The translations under genes were made by a program, and so were the position numbers. The notes under the pieces were generated by a model. The model was not told the origin of the DNA. It saw only the letters and a list, made by a program, of their open reading frames with translations, and did no database searches. This document shows, in pieces, positions 8,690 to 16,047 of a stretch of DNA of 35,793 nucleotides. The DNA is from Pseudomonadota bacterium. Its GTDB lineage: Bacteria; Pseudomonadota; Gammaproteobacteria; JAADHS01. The DNA lies in the NCBI GenBank assembly GCA_021821045.1, contig JAKACW010000045.1, positions 1 through 35,793 of the forward strand, in the 5' to 3' direction. Each line of letters opens with the position of its first letter. Position 1 is the first letter of the stretch.

Positions 8690-8895
8690 AGATGCACCAG
8701 GCCGGTCTCCGGGCTCGCGAGTGGTGAATCACCTGGCGAATCGCCTTCCCGCGTCGAAACGCAGTGGCAATAAAGATTCGCTTTGACTCGCTTACCGTTG
8801 CGGGGGCAGCGCCGGAATTGTGCTGGTTGTCGCCAGAACGCACCGGCTTCCCGTTTCATCCCGCGGGCGAATGCCGTTGGGACACCTGAAGCTGC
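8690..8895 (-). promoter_or_regulatory. Cobalamin (AdoCbl-class) riboswitch upstream of btuB
   Basis: On the minus strand the conserved pieces appear in the right order: GAAACGGGAAGCCGGTG (8857-8841), GCTGCCCCCGCAACGGTAAG (8810-8791), GCCACTG (8768-8762), and the B12-box stretch AGCCCGGAGACCGGC (8715-8701), comparable to AAGCCCGAAGACCTGCC in the E. coli btuB leader. CAGG at 8888-8885 can pair with CCTG near 8700 to close the structure. The element begins where the predicted transcript starts and ends about 130 bases before the btuB GTG. No T-rich terminator follows, so control of translation or a different termination mode is more likely. A small GC hairpin (8593-8578) lies just before the btuB ribosome-binding site. 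Confidence 0.93.
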
Positions 8896-8900
8896 GGCAA

Positions 8901-8930
8901 ACTCTAATGGGCTTGGGGCGGGGTTGTCAA
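8901..8930 (-). promoter_or_regulatory. Predicted sigma-70 promoter of the btuB-cob operon
   Basis: On the minus strand a perfect TTGACA (8930-8925) is followed after 18 bases by TAGAGT (8906-8901), a four-of-six match to TATAAT. Transcription would begin near 8894, exactly at the 5' edge of the riboswitch. That agreement supports the call more than the boxes alone. Confidence 0.65.
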
Positions 8931-9406
8931 CAACGAAGTGGGAACTGCCTGCGCGCGGGCCGCCACGCCGAAAAGGGGGCAGCTGACCGCGTTTCTGCCG
9001 CCGTTCTCTACGTCCCGTGCAATGTAATCTGAGCGCGCGTGATCAGGTCGTTGGAGCATGCGGCGAAAGTTATTCGCAGCGCCTATAGGTGGTTCACTTG
9101 TCTACATTGCCAGAGTTTCTCTCCCTAGCGTTTTGTGGCAGAGCGCTAATAAGGAAACCGACGCCTAGCGGCCACGACGAGCAGCGCGGCGCCATCACGG
9201 GCATACTTCCGATGTGCGAATGAACTTCGGAGGGCTGTTGGACTACTCACGCTCCAAGAGCGTCGGCACAAGACCATCCTCTACCGTCTCGAGTTGGATC
9301 GCAATGATTGTTGTATATCCGAGCGTATTACTAAGATTGTCATGCCGTATTTTGATTTCCAAAATGGACGTTGCTCTGACAGCGGCGATTTCACCGGAGG
9401 CGCCGA
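8931..9406. other. Intergenic stretch without a recognisable gene
   Basis: Between the btuB promoter and the Rhs remnant I see no gene I can support. Short open frames exist on both strands (for example minus 9494-9243), but none shows a known motif or a convincing start site. The base composition becomes less GC-rich than in the cobalamin operon around 9200-9400, consistent with accessory or decaying DNA. Confidence 0.5.
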
Positions 9407-10190
9407 CCTTATGACGATCCTTTAGCGACCGATCCTCAAAAGGACAATGGCTGCGGTCCCACGATGGAAGGAAACCCGTGCAACGCGGCCACACGTAAAA
9501 AGTTCAAGTCGAGCCAGATTACATCGACGCTGGCGTGATGCCGTTGCAGTACTGCCGGTATTACAACAGCCTAGCGAACGAATCGACAGCATTCGGTCCG
9601 AAATGGCGCGGATCTTATGACCGACGACTCGCCGTCGCCTCCGGCGAAATCATTGCGTGGCGCGAGGACGGGTCGCGGCTGGTATTCACCTGGTCCGGGT
9701 CCGATTGGGTCACGGATGCGGACGTTCACCGCCGACTCGAAACCATCGCGAGTGGCTTCCAGTTCGTCGACGAAGGCGACATCCTCGAGGTTTACGATAG
9801 CAACGGTAAGCTCACCTCGATTTCTACGCGCGACGGCAAAACGCAGACACTTAGCTATATCGGGGCAGGTCAGCTTACCAGCGTAACCGATCCCGCCGGA
9901 CGGGCGCTGAGTTTCGCGTACGACGGCAATGGTCGTGTAGCGAGTCTTGTCGACCCTGCGGGTGAGGTAACGCTGTATGAATACAACGCGAGCGGCGTAC
10001 TGCAATCGGTAATTTTTCCGGACAATACTCCGGGATCCACTACGGACAATCTGCGCCGGGAGTATCACGACGAGGATGTTAATTTCCCGCAGTAGAGCGC
10101 GATGAAATCACGTTCGATTCTAATCGCACGACATCGACGGTCGAAAATGCGCTGGGTTAAATCAAGCGATACGACTATGATGCTTGGACG
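9407..10190 (+). pseudogene. Rhs/YD-repeat protein remnant, frameshifted and truncated
   Basis: The longest intact stretch (9535-10095) encodes a typical piece of an Rhs protein: LQYCRYYNSL, FGPKWRGSYDR, then YD-type repeats such as DSNGKLTSI, DPAGRALSFAYDGNGRVASL and DPAGEVTLYEYNASGVL. Homology continues outside that frame. Upstream, another frame reads GNPCNAATRKKF, the usual GNP-N-ATGNK motif just before the region, and a frameshift near 9500 joins it to KVQVEPDYIDAG. Downstream, a TAG at 10093-10095 ends the frame and a different frame reads FDSNRTTSTVENALG, then a stop and IKRYDYDAW. The rest of the Rhs core, the RHS-associated core motif and any toxin tip are absent. This is a dead fragment of a polymorphic toxin or Rhs element. 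Confidence 0.8.
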
Positions 10191-10193
10191 GCG

Positions 10194-10466
10194 TCAAGAA
10201 GCCACTTCAATTGGTGCGGGGTCCGTGACGCCGGCCTCGCCGACCACTACGCTGCCGTCGACGGCTCGCAGCGCGAAGGATTCGTCCAGCAGCGTTGCCA
10301 GCGCGCTCGCCAACGCGGCGCGGTCGACACTGCACGGCACTTCCGCCAGTGTGCGCAGCCGTTCAAACGCTGCGGCGGGCAACCAATCGTTGTCCGGGTC
10401 CGCCGTCACGAGGAGAATCCCTGCCGGGCCCCACCGTCCAATGCCGCCGAAACCAACGCGCTGCGA
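10194..10466 (-). pseudogene. Out-of-frame 3' continuation of the MglA-like GTPase locus
   Basis: This frame overlaps the end of the GTPase frame and ends at 10194. Its last 80 or so residues (for example WGPAGILLVTADPDNDWLP, FERLRTLAEVPCSVDRAAL, LDESFALRAVDGSVVVGEAG) look like natural protein, whereas the GTPase frame over the same bases becomes arginine- and glycine-rich and unconvincing. I infer that a frameshift near 10440-10470 split one coding region, or that a second small gene was fused and lost its start. I recognise no domain in it. It ends about ten bases beyond the end of the Rhs remnant. Confidence 0.4.
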
Positions 10467-11142
10467 ATGAGTCCATGGTTTGCTCCAAGGACAGGTGCAA
10501 ACGATTGCGTTCGTAGACCCGTTTGAGCAGAGCGAGAAACGTCTCCAGCACGCCCTCGGCGCGCAGGTCGCGCTTATTGAACTGCACCACCTGCGGAAGA
10601 TTCTCGAAATCCGATCCCACTCGCATCGCGCTATCGGCCAGATTGTCGAGGGGTTCGCTGTTGTTCGTGTTTTGGTTGCGCTGGGAGTCGGCGACGAATA
10701 CCGCACCCTCGGCGCGGAACAGCACGGCTTTGCGGGTGCTGTCGTGGGCCACTTGTCCAGGCACAGTGAACAACTTGAATTTGACAAACAATTCCGATGG
10801 TGCGCGAAATCCGACGGGTATCAGATTGAAAAACGGGGTGCGGTCGTTGCGCGTTTCCAATGTCATGAGGTGACCGCGCAGTTCCGCACGGATTTGCTCG
10901 TGCAACTGAGTCAGATTGGTCGTTTTGCCGCTCAGCGCCGACCCGTAGCAAACCAATTTAAACGTGATTGGTTTGAAGCTGGTCGGCGCGCTGGCGCCGA
11001 GCTGGTTCGTCGTTGGTCTGCCCTGCCAGGCCGCTCCACTGTTCCTACGATTTCTTGCCCTAATTCGGGAAGGTTTTCGGAAAGTTCCGGGAATACCTGA
11101 AGCGCCGCGCGGGATGGAATGTCGTCGCTCGATATGTGGCAA
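10363..11142 (-). CDS. MglA-like Ras-family small GTPase, probably frameshifted at both ends
   Basis: The core (about residues 58-225) is a bacterial MglA-type GTPase: P-loop GSALSGKTTNL at 67-77, TVPGQVAHDSTRKAVL at 127-141 (the DTPGQ-like G3 region in MglA style), VFVADSQ at 148-154 and the guanine-specificity motif NKRD at 189-192. MglA proteins are polarity switches for motility and type IV pili in Myxococcus, usually working with a Roadblock partner; related GTPases exist in many proteobacteria. The first 55 residues in this frame look unnatural, while an overlapping frame starting at 11210 reads plausibly (SRAALQVFPELSENLPELG). So an indel near 11000 is likely, and another near 10450. 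It may be inactive. It is transcribed divergently from the receiver gene. Confidence 0.62.
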   Translation of the reverse strand: MPHIERRHSIPRGASGIPGTFRKPSRIRARNRRNSGAAWQGRPTTNQLGASAPTSFKPITFKLVCYGSALSGKTTNLTQLHEQIRAELRGHLMTLETRNDRTPFFNLIPVGFRAPSELFVKFKLFTVPGQVAHDSTRKAVLFRAEGAVFVADSQRNQNTNNSEPLDNLADSAMRVGSDFENLPQVVQFNKRDLRAEGVLETFLALLKRVYERNRLHLSLEQTMDSFAARWFRRHWTVGPGRDSPRDGGPGQRLVARRSV

Positions 11143-11247
11143 TAATCTGAAACAACCGTTTCAACAATGTGCCTCTCGCGGCAGTGTCTAGAGTACAATC
11201 GTGCGTGCATGTGGGCAAATTAGAGGCGGCGGGTGGTGAGTTTGAAA

Positions 11248-12105
11248 ATGAGTGCGGGAGAACAGGATCCTCTGGGAGATCGAGTTTTGCTCGTGGTGGA
11301 CGACGAAGAAAATATTCTGGCCAGTTTGCGCCGCTTGTTTCGCCGTGATGGCTTGGAGGTCTTAGTCGCCCGATCCGCGCGCGAAGGTCTGCAAGTTCTG
11401 GCCAACCGCTCGGTCGGCGTCATTGTGTCGGACCAGCGCATGCCGGAAATGAGCGGGGTGGAGTTCCTGCGAGTGGTCAAGCAGCGCTTCCCGGATACTG
11501 TTCGCATTGTACTTAGCGGTTATACCGACCTGCAGTCGGTGACCGACGCGATCAACGAGGGCGCGATCTACAAGTTCCTATCCAAGCCGTGGGACGACGA
11601 CCAACTGCGCGCCAACGTGAACGAGGCGTTCGAGCGCTATTTCATGAAGCAAGACAATCTGCGGCTGAACCGCCAGTTGACCAGTGCCGTTGACGAGTTG
11701 TCGCGAATCAATGATGAGTTGGAACTGCGCGTTGAGGAGAAAACTCGGGAACTCACGCAAAATCTTCAGTCGTTACGACTAGCCCAGGCCGTACTCGAAC
11801 ACTTGCCGGCGGCGGTGTTCGGCCTGTGCGAAAACAACCGCATCGCGGTGGCCAATCGCGCCGCCTACGCGCGCTTTGCGCATCCGGGTGTGGCGCTGCT
11901 CGGCGAGCCGTTCGGCGAAGTCGTTCCGCCGCTGCTGGCCGACACCGTGCGCCGCCTGCGTGAGCGGTTTGCTGCGGACGGTTCCTCCGAAGAGGAGGAT
12001 GTCCCGGCGCTCGGGCGCGTGATCTGCGCCCCGCTTGTGGTGAACCAGGCGGGTGTCGAGGGTTGGGTTGTGGTCGTCGGCGAACACGTCCCTGGGGCGC
12101 GTTAG
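11248..12105 (+). CDS. Response regulator: receiver domain, coiled coil, PAS-like C-terminus
   Basis: A 285-residue protein. Residues 11-130 are a receiver domain of the RpfG-like subtype: VVDDEENIL at 17-24, phosphoacceptor D62 in VSDQRMPEMSG, switch residue region LSGYTDLQ, and K113 in FLSKPWDDDQL. A charged coiled coil (about 135-185) follows, then a PAS-like fold beginning LEHLPAAVFGLCENNRIAVANRAA. No enzymatic, DNA-binding or HD-GYP output domain is present, so it probably acts by protein contact. The ATG at 11248 has GGTGAG a few bases upstream; a GTG at 11233 is also in frame. It opens the signalling cassette, and its receiver closely resembles the one at 16044. Confidence 0.85.
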   Translation: MSAGEQDPLGDRVLLVVDDEENILASLRRLFRRDGLEVLVARSAREGLQVLANRSVGVIVSDQRMPEMSGVEFLRVVKQRFPDTVRIVLSGYTDLQSVTDAINEGAIYKFLSKPWDDDQLRANVNEAFERYFMKQDNLRLNRQLTSAVDELSRINDELELRVEEKTRELTQNLQSLRLAQAVLEHLPAAVFGLCENNRIAVANRAAYARFAHPGVALLGEPFGEVVPPLLADTVRRLRERFAADGSSEEEDVPALGRVICAPLVVNQAGVEGWVVVVGEHVPGAR

Positions 12106-12282
12106 GATCGTCCTCCGCCTCGGACCAGCCCGGGGGCTTGACTGCGGCGACCCATATCTCCGCAGAGTCGCTGGGGCGTTTGGGGATCGGACCAGCGGAA
12201 ATCGGTATGCGGTGGCCCGAATTCAGCGCGGCCACCGTGGAATCCCGCGCATTGCGGGCCGACGGCTGAACTCCCGCCGCGA

Positions 12283-14178
12283 TTGGCCGCTACTCTTGCT
12301 GCGCTTACCGCGGGAGCAATCGCCGTTTTGGTCGCCACACGCTCGACGGGCGTTGCTGCGTTCAGTCGCCCAAAGTTCAATCGCCGTTTCGCCATCGTCA
12401 TTACGGTGGCGTCGGTGGCCATTTTTCTCGCTGGGTGGGCCGGTACCCGCTACGTGTCGGCACTGCTGTCGGACATTCACGAAGAACGTCTAGTGAAGAT
12501 GACCGAGCAGTTGTGGCAGCGGAGCCTGGAGGGGCACTTCACCCGCGCTGCCGCCCTTTTACCCGCGTTGACCCGCGATACGGTGCTGACATCGGGATTG
12601 CTTACGGGAGAGTACGACAATTTGTCGCGATCGGTCGAAACCACCTACAACCGTTTGAGCACGTTGGGCGTGATTGACCAATTGCTCGTTGCCGACGCCG
12701 ACAACGTCATCCGCTATCGCGCGCCGGTAGGAGCTGCGGCGGATGAGTCATTGGCCCAGGCCGCGGCCCAACGGCGCGTCGTGCAGGGATTGACGGTCGC
12801 CGATGAGGGAGGAGTCTTTTTGTCATTCGCGATGCCGCTCTACAGCGATCAGCGTTTTGCGGGCAGCGTGTTGTTGCGCAAACGCGTCGAACCCACGCTC
12901 GCGGCGCTTGTGGGGAACAGTCCACCAATGGCTGTCTTGCTGATGGATCACGGCGGAGGCGTTATCGCCCGTGCCGGCGATGCAGCCGTTGTGCGAGGGG
13001 CGCAAGAAATAGATCCGCGCGTCCACGGCGCAGTGTGGCAGAAATCGCCAGGGCGCTATCTTCAAGTCACGGCCATCCCGATTGTTTCGTTGACCGACCC
13101 CGATGCCCTGCACTTGCTCTATGCGGTGGACGACAGCGCGACCTACGTGAGGTACATCGGCGCGCAAGTGGCGGTGTCGCTCAGCTACCTCGCGGTGTTG
13201 GTCGCCGCCTTGGCGGTGGTATACCGCTTTATCGTTAAAGTCGGTTACGACCTGTCGCGCGGTCAGGCGCACTACATTGGTGCTCTCGAACACGCCAACG
13301 ACGAAATTCGCAAGCTTCTTGCCGATCTTGGCTACGCCAAAACGCGCCTGATCGAATCGGAGAAGTTGGCTTCTCTCGGTCAGTTGGCGGCCGGTGTAGC
13401 CCATGAGATCAACAATCCCGTTGGTTATATCAGTTCCAATCTCAATACCCTCGCCAGCTACCAAGACCAACTGTGTCGCGCCCTGGATGAGTACGCCGCC
13501 TTGGTGGCGCAATCGCGCGATGAACGCACTGCGGCGCGGGCCCGCGAAATCTCGAAGACGCTCGACGTGGATTTCATTCGGTCCGATGTGGCGCACCTGA
13601 TTCGGGAGACGGGCGAGGGTATCCAGCGGGTGCGTCAGATCGTGGTCGATCTGCAGGATTTTTCCCGTACCGACGCCAGCGACTGGCAGTGGGCCGACAT
13701 ACATCGCGGCCTGGATAGCACGCTCAACATCGTGCGCAATGAGCTGAAATACAAGGCGGACATTGTCAAGGAGTACGGCGACTTGCCGCCGGTGGAGTGC
13801 CTGGCATCCAAGCTCAATCAAGTGTTCATGAATTTATTGGTCAATGCGGCGCAAGCCATCGAGAGCTACGGCAAGATCTGGATCCGTACCGGCACCGAAG
13901 GCGAGGAATGGGTTTGGGTCGAGATCGAGGATACGGGCCGGGGGATTGTCCCCGAACACTTGTCGCGCCTGTTCGAACCGTTTTTTACCACCAAGCCCGT
14001 CGGCAAGGGCACGGGCCTCGGGCTGGCGGTTTCCTACGGCGTTGTGCAGCAACATGGTGGGCGCATCGACGTGCGCAGCACGCCGGGAGCGGGTGCCGCG
14101 TTTCGGGTGGGGATTCCACGCTCCCGGGGTGGTGCGGCGCCTTCCGGCGCACAACAGTCGGCAACAATGGCGGATTAG
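12283..14178 (+). CDS. Membrane-bound sensor histidine kinase with periplasmic Cache-like sensor
   Basis: About 630 residues. One membrane segment at about 36-55, a periplasmic region of some 235 residues (58-290) looking like a double Cache domain (for example RFAGSVLLRK, MAVLLMDHGGGVIARAG), and a second segment at about 294-318. A coiled linker leads to the kinase: H-box [15 protein letters not shown] with phosphoacceptor H374, N-box [11 protein letters not shown] at 516-526, G1 DTGRG at 550-554, and [23 protein letters not shown] at about 564-586. The start is uncertain: the frame opens with TTG at 12283 and there is no nearby ATG or GTG. The 177 bases between the preceding gene and this start hold no gene I can support. 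The stop lies six bases before the next gene. Confidence 0.88.
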   Translation: MAATLAALTAGAIAVLVATRSTGVAAFSRPKFNRRFAIVITVASVAIFLAGWAGTRYVSALLSDIHEERLVKMTEQLWQRSLEGHFTRAAALLPALTRDTVLTSGLLTGEYDNLSRSVETTYNRLSTLGVIDQLLVADADNVIRYRAPVGAAADESLAQAAAQRRVVQGLTVADEGGVFLSFAMPLYSDQRFAGSVLLRKRVEPTLAALVGNSPPMAVLLMDHGGGVIARAGDAAVVRGAQEIDPRVHGAVWQKSPGRYLQVTAIPIVSLTDPDALHLLYAVDDSATYVRYIGAQVAVSLSYLAVLVAALAVVYRFIVKVGYDLSRGQAHYIGALEHANDEIRKLLADLGYAKTRLIESEKLASLGQLAAGVAHEINNPVGYISSNLNTLASYQDQLCRALDEYAALVAQSRDERTAARAREISKTLDVDFIRSDVAHLIRETGEGIQRVRQIVVDLQDFSRTDASDWQWADIHRGLDSTLNIVRNELKYKADIVKEYGDLPPVECLASKLNQVFMNLLVNAAQAIESYGKIWIRTGTEGEEWVWVEIEDTGRGIVPEHLSRLFEPFFTTKPVGKGTGLGLAVSYGVVQQHGGRIDVRSTPGAGAAFRVGIPRSRGGAAPSGAQQSATMAD

Positions 14179-14184
14179 CGGGTC

Positions 14185-16047
14185 ATGGAAAAGCATCGAA
14201 TTTTACTGGTCGAAGACGACGCCGATACGGCGGCGACGATCGAACTCTTGCTGGGCGAGTGCGGCTGTTCGGTGTGCGCCGTAGTTGACAACGGCGGCGA
14301 TGCCGTCGCGTGGACCGCCAAGCACCGCCCCGATCTAGTGGTGATGGATATCGTCCTGCCCGGCGCAATGGATGGCGTCGCTGCCGCGCAAGTGATCCGC
14401 CAGCAGAGCGACATTCCGGTTGTATTCGTCACCGGCCACTGTGACGACTCTCTCGTCGAGCGTCTCAAACTGGTCGCGCCAATGGGCTTTTTGACCAAGC
14501 CGGTGGCCCGCAATGAGCTCAACGTGGTCGTGGAAAGCGCCATCTTTCGCGACCGCGCCAACAAGGAGTTGGCGCGGCGAGCCCTGTCGCTGGTGGAGGC
14601 CAACCTGCGTTCCGCCACGCTGACCACCGTGCTGGAGCAACTGCGGGCCGCCGACAGCGCCCTGCAGGCGAGCGGCGATTTCAAGGCATTTTACCAGACC
14701 ATCGTGAGTCATCTCGTAGAGGCCACGAAGGCTAAATACGGTGCTTTTGGCGTGTTCGACGCTTATGGGCGCTTGACGGCGTTCATTGCCTCCGGCCCTA
14801 TGGGCTCGGCGGAGTTGGATGCCGCGGTGTTGCCCGAGGGAAAGGGCGTGTTGTTGGCGATTTACCAGGGCCGGCGAATCATGCGAATTAATGACATTTC
14901 CCGTCATCGGGTCCACCAGGGATTCCCCGCAGGTCATCCGACCATGACGTCCATGGTGGGGATTCCGCTGATCGACCGGGAGCGTTGTCTGGGCGTCATT
15001 TACCTTGCGGACCGCAATGGCGGTGCGCCGTTCACCGAGTGGGACGAGACTTTGCTAATGATCTATGCCGCCGAGGCGGTACACGTGCTGCAGCGCGCGG
15101 CGTTGCTGGACGAGACTCGCCGCCGCGGGCGCGAACTCGTGCGGCGCAACGAGGAACTGGAGGAGGCGAACCGGCGTTTGGGCGAGGCGCAGGCCCAGGT
15201 GCTGCAGTCGGAGAAGCTGGCGTCCATTGGCCAACTGGCCGCCGGCGTCGCCCATGAGATCAACAACCCGGTCGGTTATGTCGGTTCGAATATTGAATCC
15301 TTGCGTGGTTACGTCAACGACCTGCTGCGGATCATCGAGGGGTACGAGACCTGGGCGGAGAACCCCTCCGACGAGTCGCGGCGCGCCGAATTGGACGCTG
15401 CTCTGCGCACCGCCGACCTGAAGTTCATCCGGCAGGACGTCGAGCAACTACTGGCGGAGACGCTGGAGGGTGTCGCTCGGGTGCGCAAGATCGTGCAGGA
15501 TCTCAAGGAGTTCTCCCACGTCGATGAGGGTGAGTGGGAAGCGGTGGACCTGCATAAAGGCATCGAATCGACCATTAACGTGGTTCGGAACGAGATCAAG
15601 TACAAGGCCGAGTTGGTAAAAGAGTTTAGCGATATTCCCCTGGTGGAGTGCCTCCCTTCGCAGATCAATCAGGTGTTCATGAATCTGTTGGTCAACGCGG
15701 CCCATGCCATCGACAACAAAGGAACGATCGCGCTGCGAACGGCATGGGATCGGGCGGAGGACCAAGTCATCGTGGAAGTTCAAGACTCCGGCTGCGGGAT
15801 TCCGGAGGAGAATCTGAAGAAGATTTTTGACCCCTTTTTTACCACCAAACCGGTGGGAAAGGGGACAGGCCTGGGACTGTCGGTATCCTACGGGATCGTA
15901 ACCAAGCACGGCGGGACCATCGAGGTGGAATCGCAGGTCAATAAAGGAACCTGCTTCCGGGTTCGATTACCTGTCAAACGCGATGTCGCTGCACGGGCCG
16001 AGTTGGTCGGGGCGGAGCACACGGCGCGGACGGTGGAAACGACATGA
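14185..16047 (+). CDS. Hybrid protein: receiver - GAF - histidine kinase (cytoplasmic)
   Basis: 620 residues without membrane segments. Receiver domain at 5-122 with phosphoacceptor D55 ([13 protein letters not shown]) and K105 (FLTKPV). GAF domain at about 165-305 ([38 protein letters not shown]). Coiled coil, then the kinase with H-box [19 protein letters not shown] (H357), N-box [12 protein letters not shown], and G boxes [19 protein letters not shown] and [13 protein letters not shown]. The kinase half is strikingly similar to that of the preceding gene, including the insert after the H-box with LKFIRQDV and the IVQDLKEFS segment. The receiver precedes the kinase, so the protein probably receives phosphate from another kinase and then controls its own. 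Its TGA overlaps the next ATG (ATGA). Confidence 0.92.
   Translation: MEKHRILLVEDDADTAATIELLLGECGCSVCAVVDNGGDAVAWTAKHRPDLVVMDIVLPGAMDGVAAAQVIRQQSDIPVVFVTGHCDDSLVERLKLVAPMGFLTKPVARNELNVVVESAIFRDRANKELARRALSLVEANLRSATLTTVLEQLRAADSALQASGDFKAFYQTIVSHLVEATKAKYGAFGVFDAYGRLTAFIASGPMGSAELDAAVLPEGKGVLLAIYQGRRIMRINDISRHRVHQGFPAGHPTMTSMVGIPLIDRERCLGVIYLADRNGGAPFTEWDETLLMIYAAEAVHVLQRAALLDETRRRGRELVRRNEELEEANRRLGEAQAQVLQSEKLASIGQLAAGVAHEINNPVGYVGSNIESLRGYVNDLLRIIEGYETWAENPSDESRRAELDAALRTADLKFIRQDVEQLLAETLEGVARVRKIVQDLKEFSHVDEGEWEAVDLHKGIESTINVVRNEIKYKAELVKEFSDIPLVECLPSQINQVFMNLLVNAAHAIDNKGTIALRTAWDRAEDQVIVEVQDSGCGIPEENLKKIFDPFFTTKPVGKGTGLGLSVSYGIVTKHGGTIEVESQVNKGTCFRVRLPVKRDVAARAELVGAEHTARTVETT

Noticed and set aside
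8565-8843. Extended N-terminus of btuB
   Set aside because: The frame runs through the cobalamin riboswitch; a GTG with a strong ribosome-binding site and a signal peptide begins at 8564.
9243-9494. Minus-strand open frame of 83 codons
   Set aside because: No start site, no known motif, and it overlaps the beginning of the Rhs remnant on the other strand.
11183-11195. TACAAT as -10 box for the receiver gene at 11248
   Set aside because: No acceptable -35 box lies 16-18 bases upstream; too weak to list as a promoter.
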